From positions 1-64,000 of the forward strand of contig NZ_AUHM01000023.1 of assembly GCF_000423185.1 (NCBI RefSeq): a stretch of 64,000 bases of DNA, read 5' to 3'. Positions 51,605 to 61,290 of this stretch are shown here, one piece after another. The number at the start of each line of letters is the position of its first letter. Positions within the stretch are counted from its first letter, which is position 1. The notes under the pieces are model-generated. The model searched no databases. It had not been told where the DNA came from and was given only the letters and a program-made list of their open reading frames with translations. The translations under genes and the position numbers were made by a program. This stretch comes from Inquilinus limosus DSM 16000. Its GTDB lineage: Bacteria > Pseudomonadota > Alphaproteobacteria > DSM-16000 > Inquilinaceae.

Positions 51605-54033
51605 GGCGCCTTCGGGGGCTGGGTGTCGGCGGGCTTGGCTTCGACGTCGCCGGCCGCGGCGTCGCTCGCCGCCGCCAGGCGCTGCACCGCCAGCGCGGAC
51701 AGGCTCTGCAGCGCTGATTCCGCCGCGAGCCGGGCTTCGGCCTGGCCGCGCCATGCCGCCATGGCCGAGGCGGCGGGGCCGGCCAGCGCCTTGACCGCGT
51801 CGACCGCGCCGGCCAGGTCGCCGCGCTGCAGCCGGCCCTCGGCCCGGGCCAGCACCGCGTTGGTGTCGTTGCCTTCGACCTCGCCCGGGGCCGGGCGGAC
51901 CGTGACCAGGTCCTGCACCACCGCCAGGCTGCGGTCGACCCAGTCGCCGCTCTGCGGCTGATCGGCCTTGCGCGCCGCCTCCGCCGCCTGGGCGAAGCCG
52001 GTGGCCAGGGCGGCGCGGCTCGGCACCCCCTTCGCCGCCGGCTCCAGCGCCGTCACGGCGCCGGCCAGGGCCGGGTCGGCCTGCGCCAGGCCGCGCAGCA
52101 GGGCCAGGGTCTCGTCCAGCGGCGCGCCGGTGTCCAGCGCGCTGCGCAGCTGGCCGGCGGCCAGGCTCAGCGCCTGGGCGCCGGTGTCGCTGCTGCGCAG
52201 CCGTTCGACCGTCGTCTTGACCGCATCGACCTGCTGCTGCAGCGCCGCCAGGGTCGAGCCGCTGGCCTGGGTGCCGGAGGACAGGGTGGCGACGGTGTCG
52301 CTCAGCGTCTTCACCGCGGCCTGGGCCGATTCCAGCGCCGCGACCCGGGCCTCCAGCGCCGCCACGGCCTCCGGGGCGGGCGCGGCCGGGGCAGGGGCCG
52401 GCTGCTGTTGGGATTGTTGCGGCTGGGCCTCCGGCTGGCCCTGCGGCGCCGTGCCGGCCAGCTGGTCCAGCTTCTGCTGCAGCGCGTCGACCCGGGCGGC
52501 CAGGTCGGCGCGGCCCTTCTCGATCGCCGCGGGGTCGAGCGGGCCGCCCGGCGGCTTCTCCAGCGCCTCGACGCGCTTGCCGAGTCCGTCGATCGCCTCG
52601 GAGATGCCGGACGGGAAGTCGGCCAGCCGCTTCTCGATGAAGGCGACCCGGTCGCTCAGCGTCGGCGAGCCTTGCGGGGCGGGTGGCGGCGCCGTCGGGC
52701 CGAACAGCTTCGGCGACCAGATCGGCGCAGTCGCGGACACGGCGGCGAAGACGATGGCGACGCCAGCGGCGGTCCAGGCCGAGCGCGCGACGTTGCCCGG
52801 CGGCTCGGCCGGGGGCGGCGGCGGCAGGGGCGGGGGGCCGACGCGCGGCGGGCCGGGCGGGGTCTCGGGCTCGGACAGCTCGGCCGATTCCACGGCGCCC
52901 TCCTCGGGCGTGGCCGGGCGGGTCCGCGCCAGCTCGGCCGGGTCCAGCGTGATGCCGTGGGTCTTGGCCGCCGCCAGGATGTCGGCGTGGCGCTGCTCGG
53001 GGATGGCGTTGCGCCGCTTCCAGCCCTGCACCGTGGTCACCGGCACGGTCAGCTTCGCCGCCATCGGGCGGATGCCGCCGAAGGCCTCGATCACGCGCTC
53101 GGTCGGGGTCAGCGCCTCGCCGCCTTCGCCCGGAAGCCCGAGGCTATCCTCGGCCGGCGGGGCGGCGGGCTCGCCGGCCTTCTCCTCGGAGGAACCCGGC
53201 TGAGCCTGGGGGGTGGCCGACGCGTCGTCCGGCTGCTGGGACTCAGGGCCCGAGGGCGCTGCTTCGCCTGGCTTGTCGGGGGTCGGGTCCATACCGTTCG
53301 CCGTCCTCGTCTCTTGCTCAGCGGGAAATTCGGAAAGCCGCGCCAGTAGCGACGGCGAATCCGGCCTGTCCGCGATTCGCACCGCCCGCCACGGCGACGG
53401 ATCCAGCGCCTGGGCGACGGCCGGGCTCAGGCAGACCGCCGTCAGCCCGGCGAGGCGATGGGTCAGGTCGACCCGGGCGGCGAGGGTAGCAAAGACCTTC
53501 GCCGTGCGGGGAGAGAAAAACACCACCCCCGCCAGCCGCGGATCGGCCAGGGCCTCCACCGCCGCGGGGGGCAGCTCGGCCGCCGGCCGGGCGCGGTACA
53601 GCACGATCCGGCGCACCGTGAAGCCGGCGGGGGAGAGCAGGGCGGACAGGTCGCGCGCCACGTCCTCGCCCGAAGGGTGCAGCAGCACCCCGGCCGCGGG
53701 ATCCAGCCGGGCGCGGGCCAGCTCGGCCAGGTCGGCGCCGTCGCCGGCGGCGCTGGCGACCTCTTGGAAGCCCAGCATCCGCGCCAGCTCGGCAGTGGCG
53801 TCGCCGACCGCCAGCACCGGCAGGTCGCGCCGCGCTACCCGCCGGGCGAAGGCGTCGATGCCGTTGCGGCTGGTGGCCAGCACCGCCTGCACGTCGTCGA
53901 GCGCGATCGGGCCGGGGGCGACCGGCTCGATCTCCAGCACCGGCGCGATCACGGGGTCGAGGCCGCGGTCGCGCATCGCCTCGGCGAAGCGCTCGGCCTC
54001 CTCCAGCGGCCGGGTGACCAGCCAGCGCGTCAT
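51601..54033 (-). CDS. hemD: Uroporphyrinogen-III synthase fused to a mitofilin (COG4223-like) membrane protein
   Basis: A single 810-residue frame. Residues 1 to about 245 are HemD: MTRWLVTRPLEEAERFAEAM, VLATSRNGIDAFA, FFSPRTAKVFA. It closes hydroxymethylbilane to uroporphyrinogen III with inversion of ring D. From Met248 a separate alphaproteobacterial mitofilin-type protein follows in the same frame: an acidic Pro-rich linker; an HTH-like segment near 309-350 (FGGIRPMAAKLTVPVTTVQGW); a membrane helix near 417-437; and a long coiled-coil and helical C-terminus. In relatives these are often two adjacent genes. Either this is a true fusion or a second start is used at 53292, which follows a modest GAGG. 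Confidence 0.83.
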   Translation of the reverse strand: MTRWLVTRPLEEAERFAEAMRDRGLDPVIAPVLEIEPVAPGPIALDDVQAVLATSRNGIDAFARRVARRDLPVLAVGDATAELARMLGFQEVASAAGDGADLAELARARLDPAAGVLLHPSGEDVARDLSALLSPAGFTVRRIVLYRARPAAELPPAAVEALADPRLAGVVFFSPRTAKVFATLAARVDLTHRLAGLTAVCLSPAVAQALDPSPWRAVRIADRPDSPSLLARLSEFPAEQETRTANGMDPTPDKPGEAAPSGPESQQPDDASATPQAQPGSSEEKAGEPAAPPAEDSLGLPGEGGEALTPTERVIEAFGGIRPMAAKLTVPVTTVQGWKRRNAIPEQRHADILAAAKTHGITLDPAELARTRPATPEEGAVESAELSEPETPPGPPRVGPPPLPPPPPAEPPGNVARSAWTAAGVAIVFAAVSATAPIWSPKLFGPTAPPPAPQGSPTLSDRVAFIEKRLADFPSGISEAIDGLGKRVEALEKPPGGPLDPAAIEKGRADLAARVDALQQKLDQLAGTAPQGQPEAQPQQSQQQPAPAPAAPAPEAVAALEARVAALESAQAAVKTLSDTVATLSSGTQASGSTLAALQQQVDAVKTTVERLRSSDTGAQALSLAAGQLRSALDTGAPLDETLALLRGLAQADPALAGAVTALEPAAKGVPSRAALATGFAQAAEAARKADQPQSGDWVDRSLAVVQDLVTVRPAPGEVEGNDTNAVLARAEGRLQRGDLAGAVDAVKALAGPAASAMAAWRGQAEARLAAESALQSLSALAVQRLAAASDAAAGDVEAKPADTQPPKAP

Positions 54034-54057
54034 CGGGCCGCCTCCATCACCGCCCCG

Positions 54058-55002
54058 TCATCCGGCCAGGAAGCGCGGGCCGATGCGGCGGCGTAGGGCC
54101 TCGCCGGCCTCGCGGCCCAGCCGCTCCGCCTCGTCGCGCCGGCCGCTGCGCCGGTCCTCGCGCATCTCGGTGCCGTCCGGCAGGGCGACGCGGGAGACCA
54201 GGGTCAGCGTGTCCCCCGGTCCCAGCTCCGCCAGCGCCGCGATCGGGGTGCGGCAGCTGCCGTCCAGCGCCGCCAGCAGGGCGCGCTCGGCCGCCACGCG
54301 GTCGCCGGTGTCGCGGTCGTGGATGGGGGCGAGCAGGGCCCGAACGCGTCCGTCCCCTTCGCGGCACTCGATGCCGATGGCACCCTGGGCCACGGCCGGC
54401 AGCATCTCCTGCGGATCGAGCACGGCCGAGACCCGGTCGGCCCGGCCGATGCGCTTCAGCCCGGCCAGGGCCAGGAGGGTGGCGTCGACCACGCCGGCGT
54501 CCAGCTTGGCCAGGCGGGTGTCGACATTGCCGCGGAACGGCACGACGCGCAGGTCGGGCCGCAGGGCCAGAAGCTGGGCCTGCCGCCGCAGGCCGGAGGT
54601 GCCGACGACGGCGCCGGGCCTCAGCGTCGCCAGGCTGGCCGGGCCGGTCAGGGCGTCGTCGCGGGCGAACAGCGCGTCGCGCGGGTCCTCGCGCGGCAGC
54701 AGGGCGCCGATGATCAGCCCGTCCGGCAGCTTCGTCGGCATGTCCTTCATCGAATGGACGGCGATGTCCAGGCTGCCGTCCAGCAGGCCGTCCTCGATCT
54801 CCTTGGTGAACAGCCCCTTGCCGCCGATCTCCGACAGCGGCCGGTCCTGCACCCGGTCTCCGGTGGTGCGGACGACCTGGATCTCGACCGCGCCGGGCGC
54901 CGCCAGATCCGGATGCGCCGCGATCAGACGCCGGCGCGTCTCCTCGGCCTGGGCGAGGGCGAGCGCGCTGCCGCGCGTGCCGATGCGGAGAACGGTGCTC
55001 AT
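54058..55002 (-). CDS. hemC: Hydroxymethylbilane synthase (porphobilinogen deaminase)
   Basis: The protein has 314 residues. It shows [44 protein letters not shown], and Cys250 in [11 protein letters not shown], which binds the dipyrromethane cofactor. It links four porphobilinogens to hydroxymethylbilane for HemD. First gene of the leftward haem operon and divergent from tsaD, an arrangement common in alphaproteobacteria. Confidence 0.95.
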   Translation of the reverse strand: MSTVLRIGTRGSALALAQAEETRRRLIAAHPDLAAPGAVEIQVVRTTGDRVQDRPLSEIGGKGLFTKEIEDGLLDGSLDIAVHSMKDMPTKLPDGLIIGALLPREDPRDALFARDDALTGPASLATLRPGAVVGTSGLRRQAQLLALRPDLRVVPFRGNVDTRLAKLDAGVVDATLLALAGLKRIGRADRVSAVLDPQEMLPAVAQGAIGIECREGDGRVRALLAPIHDRDTGDRVAAERALLAALDGSCRTPIAALAELGPGDTLTLVSRVALPDGTEMREDRRSGRRDEAERLGREAGEALRRRIGPRFLAG

Positions 55003-55104
55003 GCGCCGACTTCTAGAAGCCCCCGGCCCGGGGGGCAAGCCGTGCGGGCCTGTTTCGCCACGGTCCTTTCGCCACACGGCCGGACCGCCTATATCGGGCC
55101 GATC

Positions 55105-56160
55105 ATGATCGTGCTCGGCATCGAGACCTCCTGCGACGAGACGGCGGCGGCGCTGGTCGACGACCGGCGGCGAATCCTCGCCAATGTCGTGCTCAGCCAG
55201 ATCGAGGAGCACGCCCCCTATGGCGGCGTGGTGCCCGAGGTGGCGGCGCGCGCCCATCTGGCGCATCTCGACGGCGTGGTCCGCCGGGCGCTGGCGGAGG
55301 CCGGGATCGGCCTCGACGCGGTCGACGGCATCGCCGCCACCGCGGGGCCGGGGCTGATCGGCGGCGTCGCGGTCGGAGTGATGACGGCGAAGGGCATCGC
55401 CGCCGCCCGCGGCCTGCCCTTCCTCGGCGTCAATCATCTCGAAGGCCATGCCCTGACGGCCCGGCTGACCGACGGGCTGGAGTTCCCTTACCTGCTGCTG
55501 CTGGTCTCCGGCGGCCATTGCCAGCTGCTCTGCGTCGAGGGCGTCGGCCGCTACCGGCGCTGGGGCACCACCATCGACGACGCGGTCGGCGAGGCCTTCG
55601 ACAAGGTCGCCAAGATGCTCGGCCTCGGCCACCCCGGCGGGCCGCTGGTCGAGGCCGCGGCGAAGACCGGCGACCCGAAGCGCTTCGCCCTGCCCCGTCC
55701 GATGGTCGGGCGGCCCGACTGCGACTTCTCCTTCTCCGGCCTCAAGACCGCGGTGCGCCGTGCGGTCGCCGAGCTGCCGCAGCCGCCGGCGGAACAGGAC
55801 GTCGCCGATCTCTGTGCCGCCTTCCAGGACTCGGTCGCGGCCTCGCTGGCCGATCGGGCCAAGCGTGCGATCGCCCGGTTCCGGGCGGAGCATCCGGCCG
55901 GCGGCGCCTTCGTGGTGGCCGGGGGCGTCGCCGCCAACCAGCGGCTGCGCGCCCGCCTGTCCGAGGTGTCGGAGGCGGCGGGGCTGCCCTTCGTCGCGCC
56001 GCCGCTGCGCCTGTGCACCGACAACGGCGCCATGATCGCCTGGGCGGGGCTGGAGCGGCTGCGGCTCGGTCTGGTCGACGGGCTCGACTGCGCGCCGCGG
56101 CCGCGCTGGCCGCTCGACCCGACCGCCGCGGCCGCGATCGGCGCCGGGGTGAAGGCGTGA
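55105..56160 (+). CDS. tsaD: tRNA N6-adenosine threonylcarbamoyltransferase TsaD
   Basis: The protein has 351 residues from ATG 55105. It contains [15 protein letters not shown], the metal-binding His pair in NHLEGH (His111, His115), LVSGGHCQL, and [12 protein letters not shown]. With TsaB and TsaE it attaches threonylcarbamoyl to A37 of ANN-decoding tRNAs. First of the rightward operon; gpsA follows after 7 bases. Confidence 0.95.
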   Translation: MIVLGIETSCDETAAALVDDRRRILANVVLSQIEEHAPYGGVVPEVAARAHLAHLDGVVRRALAEAGIGLDAVDGIAATAGPGLIGGVAVGVMTAKGIAAARGLPFLGVNHLEGHALTARLTDGLEFPYLLLLVSGGHCQLLCVEGVGRYRRWGTTIDDAVGEAFDKVAKMLGLGHPGGPLVEAAAKTGDPKRFALPRPMVGRPDCDFSFSGLKTAVRRAVAELPQPPAEQDVADLCAAFQDSVAASLADRAKRAIARFRAEHPAGGAFVVAGGVAANQRLRARLSEVSEAAGLPFVAPPLRLCTDNGAMIAWAGLERLRLGLVDGLDCAPRPRWPLDPTAAAAIGAGVKA

Positions 56161-56167
56161 GTCCCCG

Positions 56168-57148
56168 ATGAGCCGAGGGCGCATCGCCGTGATCGGCGCC
56201 GGCGCCTGGGGCACGGCGCTGGCGCAGAGCTTCGCCGCGGCCGGGCACCCCGTCACGCTGTGGGCGCGCGACCCGGACCGCGCCGCGGCGATGCAGGACA
56301 GCCGCGAGAACGCGGCCTATCTGCCGGGCATCGCGCTGCATCCGGGGATCACGGTCACCGCCGACCTCGCCGCGGCGGAGGGGCTGCGCGTCGTGGCCGT
56401 GCCGGCGCAGCATCTGCGCGCGATCCTGGAGCGGTTGCAGCCGCGCCAGGGGCCGCTGGTGATCACCGCCAAGGGCATCGAGACCGCGACCGGTTTGTTC
56501 ATGGACCAGATCGCCGCCGAGGCTCGGCCGGAGGCGGCGCCGGCGCTGCTGTCCGGCCCCAGCTTCGCCGCGGAGGTGGCGCGCGGCCTGCCGACCGCGC
56601 TGACCCTGGCCTGCGCCGATGCCGAGACCGGCGCGGCGCTGGCCCGCAGCCTCGGACACAAGGTGCTGCGCCTCTATTGGAGCGAGGATCTGCGCGGCGT
56701 CGCGCTCGGCGGCGCGCTGAAGAACGTGCTGGCGATCGCCGCCGGCATCGTCACCGGCCGGGGCCTGGGCGAGAACGCCCGGGCGGCGCTGGTCACCCGC
56801 GGCCTCGCCGAGATGATGCGGCTCGGCGCCGGCCTCGGTGCGCGGCCGGAGACGCTGATGGGCCTGTCGGGCCTCGGCGACCTGCTGCTGACCGCCTGCA
56901 GCGCCACCAGCCGCAACACCTCGCTCGGCATCGCGCTGGGGCAGGGCAGGCCGCTGGCGGAGATCCTGGGCGAGCGCCGCTCGGTCACCGAAGGGGTGTG
57001 GACCGCGGCGGCGGCGGCGCGGCTGGCGGCCCGGGCGGGCGTCGAGGCGCCGGTGATCGCCGCGGTCGACGCGGTGCTGAACCGCGGCGCCGCGATCGAC
57101 ACCGCCATCGCCGGCCTGCTGCTGCGCCCGGCCAGGCGCGAGGCCTGA
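56168..57148 (+). CDS. gpsA: Glycerol-3-phosphate dehydrogenase (NAD(P)+)
   Basis: The product has 326 residues. It has VIGAGAWGTALAQSFA (cofactor), SGPSFAAEVA, and the catalytic Lys in GALKNVLAIAAG. It reduces dihydroxyacetone phosphate to sn-glycerol-3-phosphate for phospholipid synthesis. Cytosolic. tsaD-gpsA pairing is a widespread conserved arrangement. Confidence 0.94.
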   Translation: MSRGRIAVIGAGAWGTALAQSFAAAGHPVTLWARDPDRAAAMQDSRENAAYLPGIALHPGITVTADLAAAEGLRVVAVPAQHLRAILERLQPRQGPLVITAKGIETATGLFMDQIAAEARPEAAPALLSGPSFAAEVARGLPTALTLACADAETGAALARSLGHKVLRLYWSEDLRGVALGGALKNVLAIAAGIVTGRGLGENARAALVTRGLAEMMRLGAGLGARPETLMGLSGLGDLLLTACSATSRNTSLGIALGQGRPLAEILGERRSVTEGVWTAAAAARLAARAGVEAPVIAAVDAVLNRGAAIDTAIAGLLLRPARREA

Positions 57149-57211
57149 CCTGGAACTGCCCGGCCGTTTCCGCTAGCGTCGCCAGCATCCAGCGTATCGG
57201 AGGGTTCGTCC

Positions 57212-57496
57212 TTGCAGTTCTCGATCGTCACCGTCGACCGGCCGGACGGGCTGGAGATCCGCCTCGCCAACCGGCCGGCGCATCTCGCCTATCTCGAGGC
57301 CAATGCCGCGCGCATCATCGCGGCCGGCCCGCATCTTTCGGCCGACGGTCAGACCATGATCGGCAGCCTGCTGCTGATCGAGGCGGCGGACCGGGCGGAG
57401 GCGGAACGCTTCGTCGCCGAGGACCCGTTCAGCAAGGCAGGGCTGCCGGCCAGCGTCACCATCACCCCTTGGCGCCGCGTCTATCCGAAGGGCTGA
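57212..57496 (+). CDS. YciI family protein
   Basis: The product has 94 residues from TTG 57212, which follows CGGAGGG. The dimeric alpha+beta barrel shows RPAHLAYLEAN and the C-terminal EDPFSKAGLPASVTI, with the His-Asp pair of YCII domains. Role unknown, possibly a small hydrolase or binding protein. It is followed after 3 bases by the EVE-domain gene. Confidence 0.83.
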   Translation: MQFSIVTVDRPDGLEIRLANRPAHLAYLEANAARIIAAGPHLSADGQTMIGSLLLIEAADRAEAERFVAEDPFSKAGLPASVTITPWRRVYPKG

Positions 57497-57499
57497 GCC

Positions 57500-57916
57500 A
57501 TGAAGCACTGGCTGGTCAAGTCCGAGCCCTTCAAATGGAGCTGGGACCATATGGTCAAGGCCAAGCGCACCCATTGGGACGGGGTGCGGAATTACCAGGC
57601 CTCGAACAACCTGAAGGCGATGAAGATCGGCGACCAGGCGTTCTTCTACCACTCCAACGAAGGGTTGGAGATCGTCGGCATCGTCGAGGTTGTGCGTGAA
57701 TACTATCCGGACCCGAGCGACGAGAGCGGCCGCTTCGGCATGGTCGACGTGCAGGCCTCGCGGCCGCTGAAGACCCCGGTCACGCTGAAGCAGATGAAGA
57801 CCGACCCGGCCCTGTCCGGCCTCGCCCTGATCCGCCAGGGGCGGCTGTCGGTCAGCCCGGTCAGTGATGCCGAGTGGAAGCACATCTGCAAGCTCGGCGG
57901 CGTTGATCCGAAGTGA
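57500..57916 (+). CDS. EVE domain-containing protein
   Basis: The product has 138 residues, almost all one EVE domain: LVKSEPFKWSWDHMVK, WDGVRNYQASNNLKAMKIGD, FFYHSNEG, and a C-terminal SDAEWKHICKL. EVE domains (PUA-like) bind modified bases in DNA or RNA. Gene order with yciI and gpsA is frequent in alphaproteobacteria. It overlaps the next gene by 4 bases (GTGA). Confidence 0.88.
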   Translation: MKHWLVKSEPFKWSWDHMVKAKRTHWDGVRNYQASNNLKAMKIGDQAFFYHSNEGLEIVGIVEVVREYYPDPSDESGRFGMVDVQASRPLKTPVTLKQMKTDPALSGLALIRQGRLSVSPVSDAEWKHICKLGGVDPK

Positions 57917-58623
57917 GCGGCCCGGCCGCCCACGCTCACGTCTGGACGGCTGAGGTCGCCGAGGACGACGCCGTGTTCGAGGCCTGCCGGCCGCTGCTGA
58001 CTGCGGCCGAGAGGGCGCGGGCCGCGCGCTTCGTGATGCCGGGCGACCGCCGCCGCTTCGCCGCCGCCCGGGCGCTGATGCGCCGGCTGCTGCAGGACAT
58101 GACCGGGATCCCGGCCGGGGAGTGGGACTTCGCGATCGGCGACCACGGCAAGCCGCTGGTCTGCCGGCCGGAGGCGGGGCGGTCGATCGGCATCAACATC
58201 TCGCACGCCGAGGGCATGGTCGCCTGCGCCGCGGCCCCCGGCACCCTGATCGGCGTCGATCTCGAATGGGTCGACCGGGTGGTCGAGCCGCGCATCGCCG
58301 ACCGCCGCTTCGCCGCGGCGGAGGCGGCGGCGGTGCGGGCGGTGCCGGCGAACCGCCGCCGCGAGGCCTTCCTGAGCATCTGGACGGTGAAGGAGGCCTA
58401 TGTGAAGGCGCTGGGCGGCGGCCTGACCATCGCGCTCGACAGCTTCGTCGTGGAGGCGCTGTCGGAGCGGCCGGTGGTCCGCTTCCTCGACCCCGCCGTG
58501 GACGGCGCCGCCTGGCATTTCCGGCAGTGGCGGCCATCGCCGCGGCACCTGCTGGGGCTGGCGCTGCGCCGGCCCGAGGGGGAGCCGGTCATCGCGGTCC
58601 GGCACGTCGCCCTGACGCCCTGA
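57913..58623 (+). CDS. 4'-phosphopantetheinyl transferase superfamily protein
   Basis: The protein has 236 residues from GTG 57913. It has the Sfp-type metal motif GVDLEWVDR (Asp116, Glu118), the WTVKEAYVKALG motif (Trp157, Lys160, Glu161, Lys165), and the paired-domain layout of the Sfp group. It moves phosphopantetheine from CoA onto a carrier protein. No polyketide or peptide synthase gene is in the window, so its target is unknown. The last 35 bases overlap the convergent metallophosphoesterase gene. Confidence 0.88.
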   Translation: MSGPAAHAHVWTAEVAEDDAVFEACRPLLTAAERARAARFVMPGDRRRFAAARALMRRLLQDMTGIPAGEWDFAIGDHGKPLVCRPEAGRSIGINISHAEGMVACAAAPGTLIGVDLEWVDRVVEPRIADRRFAAAEAAAVRAVPANRRREAFLSIWTVKEAYVKALGGGLTIALDSFVVEALSERPVVRFLDPAVDGAAWHFRQWRPSPRHLLGLALRRPEGEPVIAVRHVALTP

Positions 58624-59458
58624 CGGCCGGCGTGGGCTCGGGCGGGCCGGGCAGGATCTCGCGCAGATAGGCGGCGATGCCGTAGTGCTGCTCCCACTGG
58701 TAGGGGTAGCCCAGCGACACCTCCTCGAACCGGGTCGCGTCGCGCCAGTCGCTGTGGCGGACATGCAGGTGGCCGCTGACGGCGACGGTGGCGCGGAAGC
58801 GCCGGTGCCAGTCCTCGGTCAGCACCGTGCCGCACCAGGGGCTGAAGCGCGGAATGCGCGGGATGCGCACCAGGTCGCGGCGCAGCGGATAGTGGTTGAC
58901 CAGCACTGTCGGCAGCCCGGCCGGCAGCGCCGACAAACGTCGGGCGGTCGCCTCGATCCGGGCCCGGCACCAGTCCTGCCGCGTCGGATAGGGGTCGGGG
59001 TACAGCAGCAGCTCGTCGGCGCAGACGGCGCTTTCCTCCGCCGCCCAGGCCACCACCTCCTCGATCGGCAGGTCGGGCGGGCGGAAGCTGTAGTCGTACA
59101 GCAGGAACAGCGGGACGATGACGTGCTCGCCGCCCGGGCCGGTCCAGATCGGATAGGGATCCTCGGGCGTGGCCACGCCGTGGCGCCGGGCCAGCGCGAC
59201 CATCGCTTCGTAGCGCTCGACCCCGCGCGGGGCGGCGGGGCTGCGGGCGCGGGTCCACAGCTCGTGATTCCCCGGCACCCAGATCAGCTTCGCGAACTTC
59301 CCGCCGAGCACCGCGAAGGCGCGGGCCAGCCCGTCCGCCGACTCGGCGATGTCGCCGGCCAGGATCAGCCAGTCCTCGGGATGGCCGGGCACGGCCTCCA
59401 GCCGCTCGAAGCTGGCGTCGGAGGCGAGGTGCAGGTCGCTGATGGCAAGCAGGCGCAT
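58589..59458 (-). CDS. Calcineurin-like metallophosphoesterase
   Basis: The protein has 289 residues from ATG 59458. All metal motifs are present: SDLHLASD, LAGDIAE, PGNHELW, NHYPL and SGHLHVRH. It belongs to the cytosolic Mre11/SbcD-like phosphoesterase superfamily with unknown substrate. Convergent overlap of 35 bases with the phosphopantetheinyl transferase. Confidence 0.85.
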   Translation of the reverse strand: MRLLAISDLHLASDASFERLEAVPGHPEDWLILAGDIAESADGLARAFAVLGGKFAKLIWVPGNHELWTRARSPAAPRGVERYEAMVALARRHGVATPEDPYPIWTGPGGEHVIVPLFLLYDYSFRPPDLPIEEVVAWAAEESAVCADELLLYPDPYPTRQDWCRARIEATARRLSALPAGLPTVLVNHYPLRRDLVRIPRIPRFSPWCGTVLTEDWHRRFRATVAVSGHLHVRHSDWRDATRFEEVSLGYPYQWEQHYGIAAYLREILPGPPEPTPAVRASGRRAGPR

Positions 59459-59526
59459 GGGGGCAGCTTGGCTGCTCGCGCGCCGCGTGGCCAGCCGGCT
59501 TGCACCGGGTGCTGCGTGACGGTCCG

Positions 59527-60060
59527 TCAGCGGGGCCGGCGGCGCTCGGCGAAATGCCGCTCGGCGCGGGCCTCGGCATAGCGGCGGTCGGCCTGGGCCT
59601 TGACCTCGGGCCAGCGCAGCGCGGCCTCGGCGCTGCTCATCTTGCCGTAGAGCGACATATAGGCCTCGTGGTGCAGCAGCGTGCGCGGCTTCTCGGTCGC
59701 CTGCCAGGCCTCCAGATGCCAGGGCTCGCCGGCATCCTCGAGCGCGCCGGTCGAGGCGTAGATCCGCGCCTCGATCCGGCTGCCGTCGGCCAGGGCCACG
59801 GTCACCGCCTCCAGCGCGTAGTCGTCGCTCTCGAAGAACTGCATCCGGTCCATCTCGGCCTCGGTGAAGCCGTCGACCAGCAGGCCGTCGACCCGGCCGT
59901 CCGGATGCGGCACCAGGATCGGATAGCTCTCGCCCTTCACCTTCCGGCGCTGCCGGCCCAGCAGGGACGCCGGCTGGGTCGTGAATTCCGTCATCGGCCG
60001 GCCGATCACCAGCGCGAACAGGTCGGGATCCTGGAGGGTGCCGAAAAAGAACAGGCGCAT
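59527..60060 (-). CDS. Gamma-glutamylcyclotransferase-like (AIG2/GGCT) family protein
   Basis: The product has 177 residues from ATG 60060. The family start is RLFFFGTLQDPDLFALV, with the GYTL-like loop changed to FFGTL, and the catalytic acid region FFESDDY follows. It probably breaks gamma-glutamyl peptides or related amides. It is divergent from mscL. Confidence 0.75.
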   Translation of the reverse strand: MRLFFFGTLQDPDLFALVIGRPMTEFTTQPASLLGRQRRKVKGESYPILVPHPDGRVDGLLVDGFTEAEMDRMQFFESDDYALEAVTVALADGSRIEARIYASTGALEDAGEPWHLEAWQATEKPRTLLHHEAYMSLYGKMSSAEAALRWPEVKAQADRRYAEARAERHFAERRRPR

Positions 60061-60230
60061 CGGTCGTTTCCCTTCCCGGACCGGGCGGCTTCGACGGCTC
60101 CCGCCGACTGCCCGTCGTTGTGGTGACGCGAGGGAGGCGCAATTTGATCCCGCTGCGCCGAAAGTCAAGGTGATTCAGATGAAATTCCTGGGCCTGCCAA
60201 TCAGGCGTTTTGTCTGCTTTATCAGGGTGT

Positions 60231-60270
60231 TTGACAGTTTTTCTGTGATCTCGTGCAAATCAGTTATATA
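60231..60270 (+). promoter_or_regulatory. Weak promoter candidate upstream of mscL
   Basis: A perfect TTGACA (60231-60236) lies in an AT-rich stretch before mscL, but no good -10 lies 17 bases away; TATATA at 60265-60270 is too far (28 bases). The leader is likely to start near here; the exact site is uncertain. Confidence 0.3.
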
Positions 60271-60320
60271 GATTTATGTCGCGACCGGCACGGCCGCAGC
60301 AACGACTTTGGGGGCAACGG

Positions 60321-60731
60321 ATGTTTCAGGAATTCAAGACCTTCATTGCCCGGGGCAATGTGATCGACTTGGCCGTTGGCATCATCATGGGCGCGGCCTT
60401 TACCACCATCGTGAACTCGCTGGTGAACGACATCATCATGCCGCCGATCGGCGTGCTGCTCGGGGGGGTCGATTTCTCCGAATACTACATCAACCTGTCC
60501 GGCACGAGCTATCCGAACCTGGCCGCGGCGAAGGCGGCCGGCGCCGCGACGATCAACTACGGTGTCTTCATCAACGCCGTGATCAACTTCCTGATCGTCG
60601 CCTTCGCCGTGTTCATCCTGGTGAAGCAGGTGAACCGCTTCTACCGGAAGCCCGAGGCGGCGCCGGCCGCCCCGCCGCGCAGCGAAGTGCTGCTGGAGGA
60701 GATCCGCGACGCCATCAAGGCGCGGAACTGA
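60321..60731 (+). CDS. mscL: Large-conductance mechanosensitive channel MscL
   Basis: The product has 136 residues from ATG 60321. The N-terminal amphipathic helix [20 protein letters not shown] leads into TM1, a periplasmic loop with YPNLAAAKA, a second TM (about 90-113), and a basic cytosolic tail ending [10 protein letters not shown]. It opens when the membrane is stretched and releases solutes on osmotic downshock. The Gly/Val/Asn pore-lining residues of TM1 are conserved. Confidence 0.95.
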   Translation: MFQEFKTFIARGNVIDLAVGIIMGAAFTTIVNSLVNDIIMPPIGVLLGGVDFSEYYINLSGTSYPNLAAAKAAGAATINYGVFINAVINFLIVAFAVFILVKQVNRFYRKPEAAPAAPPRSEVLLEEIRDAIKARN

Positions 60732-60745
60732 CCCGTACAGCCTTC

Positions 60746-60786
60746 CCTTGCCTGTCATTGCCGGGCTTGACCCGGCAATGGCAAGG
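60746..60786. repeat. Dispersed inverted repeat between mscL and the OmpA gene, possible terminator
   Basis: CATTGCCGGG (60756-60765) and CCCGGCAATG (60771-60780) flank a CTTGA loop, with outer arms CCTTGC/GCAAGG. The hairpin CATTGCCGGGCTTGACCCGG is a common intergenic repeat in alphaproteobacteria. Lying between convergent genes it may serve both as terminator. Confidence 0.6.
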
Positions 60787-60797
60787 GGTGGGGACCG

Positions 60798-61193
60798 TCA
60801 ATAGGCGATCCGGATCTCGACCCGCCGGTCACCGACGCTGACGGCCGGCAGGGCGCCGGCCTCGCCATGCGCCTCGACCCGGCGGATCAGGGCCGGCGAG
60901 ACGCCGTCCTGCTGCAGGGCGACGACCACCGCCTCCGCCCGCTTGGCCGACAGCTCCTGGTTGGCGTCCTTCGGCCCGGCGGCGCCGGCGAAGCCGTCGA
61001 CGGCGATCGATTTCGCGTTCCAGTTCTTCGCTTCGGCCGCCGCCGAGGCGATCAGCTTCCGGGCGTCCGGGGTCAGCTCGGCGCTGTCCTTGGGGAAGAA
61101 GATGGCGTAGGCGCCGCCCTGCTTCGGGGCGCAGGCGGCGATGGCGAGGACGGGAAGCAGGGCCAGGAGCGCACGACGGCTTGCAATCGGCAT
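60798..61193 (-). CDS. OmpA-family lipoprotein
   Basis: The protein has 131 residues from ATG 61193. The lipobox ends in Cys21 (VLAIAAC), and the C-terminal domain is of OmpA type, with DGFAGAAGPKDANQELSAKRAEAV, which binds peptidoglycan. It is short for an OmpA protein because the beta-barrel is absent, so it is a Pal-like periplasmic lipoprotein that ties the outer membrane to the wall. Confidence 0.83.
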   Translation of the reverse strand: MPIASRRALLALLPVLAIAACAPKQGGAYAIFFPKDSAELTPDARKLIASAAAEAKNWNAKSIAVDGFAGAAGPKDANQELSAKRAEAVVVALQQDGVSPALIRRVEAHGEAGALPAVSVGDRRVEIRIAY

Positions 61194-61290
61194 GATCGAA
61201 CCTGTTCGCGTTTGTCGTTGGTCGGGATTCTTTACCTGACCTGACCTCCCGATAGAAGCGGTTCCGCTTCGCTTCGTTGTGAAAGCCGTC

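Noticed and set aside
60231-60270. A complete sigma-70 promoter for mscL
   Set aside because: TTGACA is present, but the -10-like TATATA is 28 bases away and nothing better sits at 16-18 bases. Listed only as weak.
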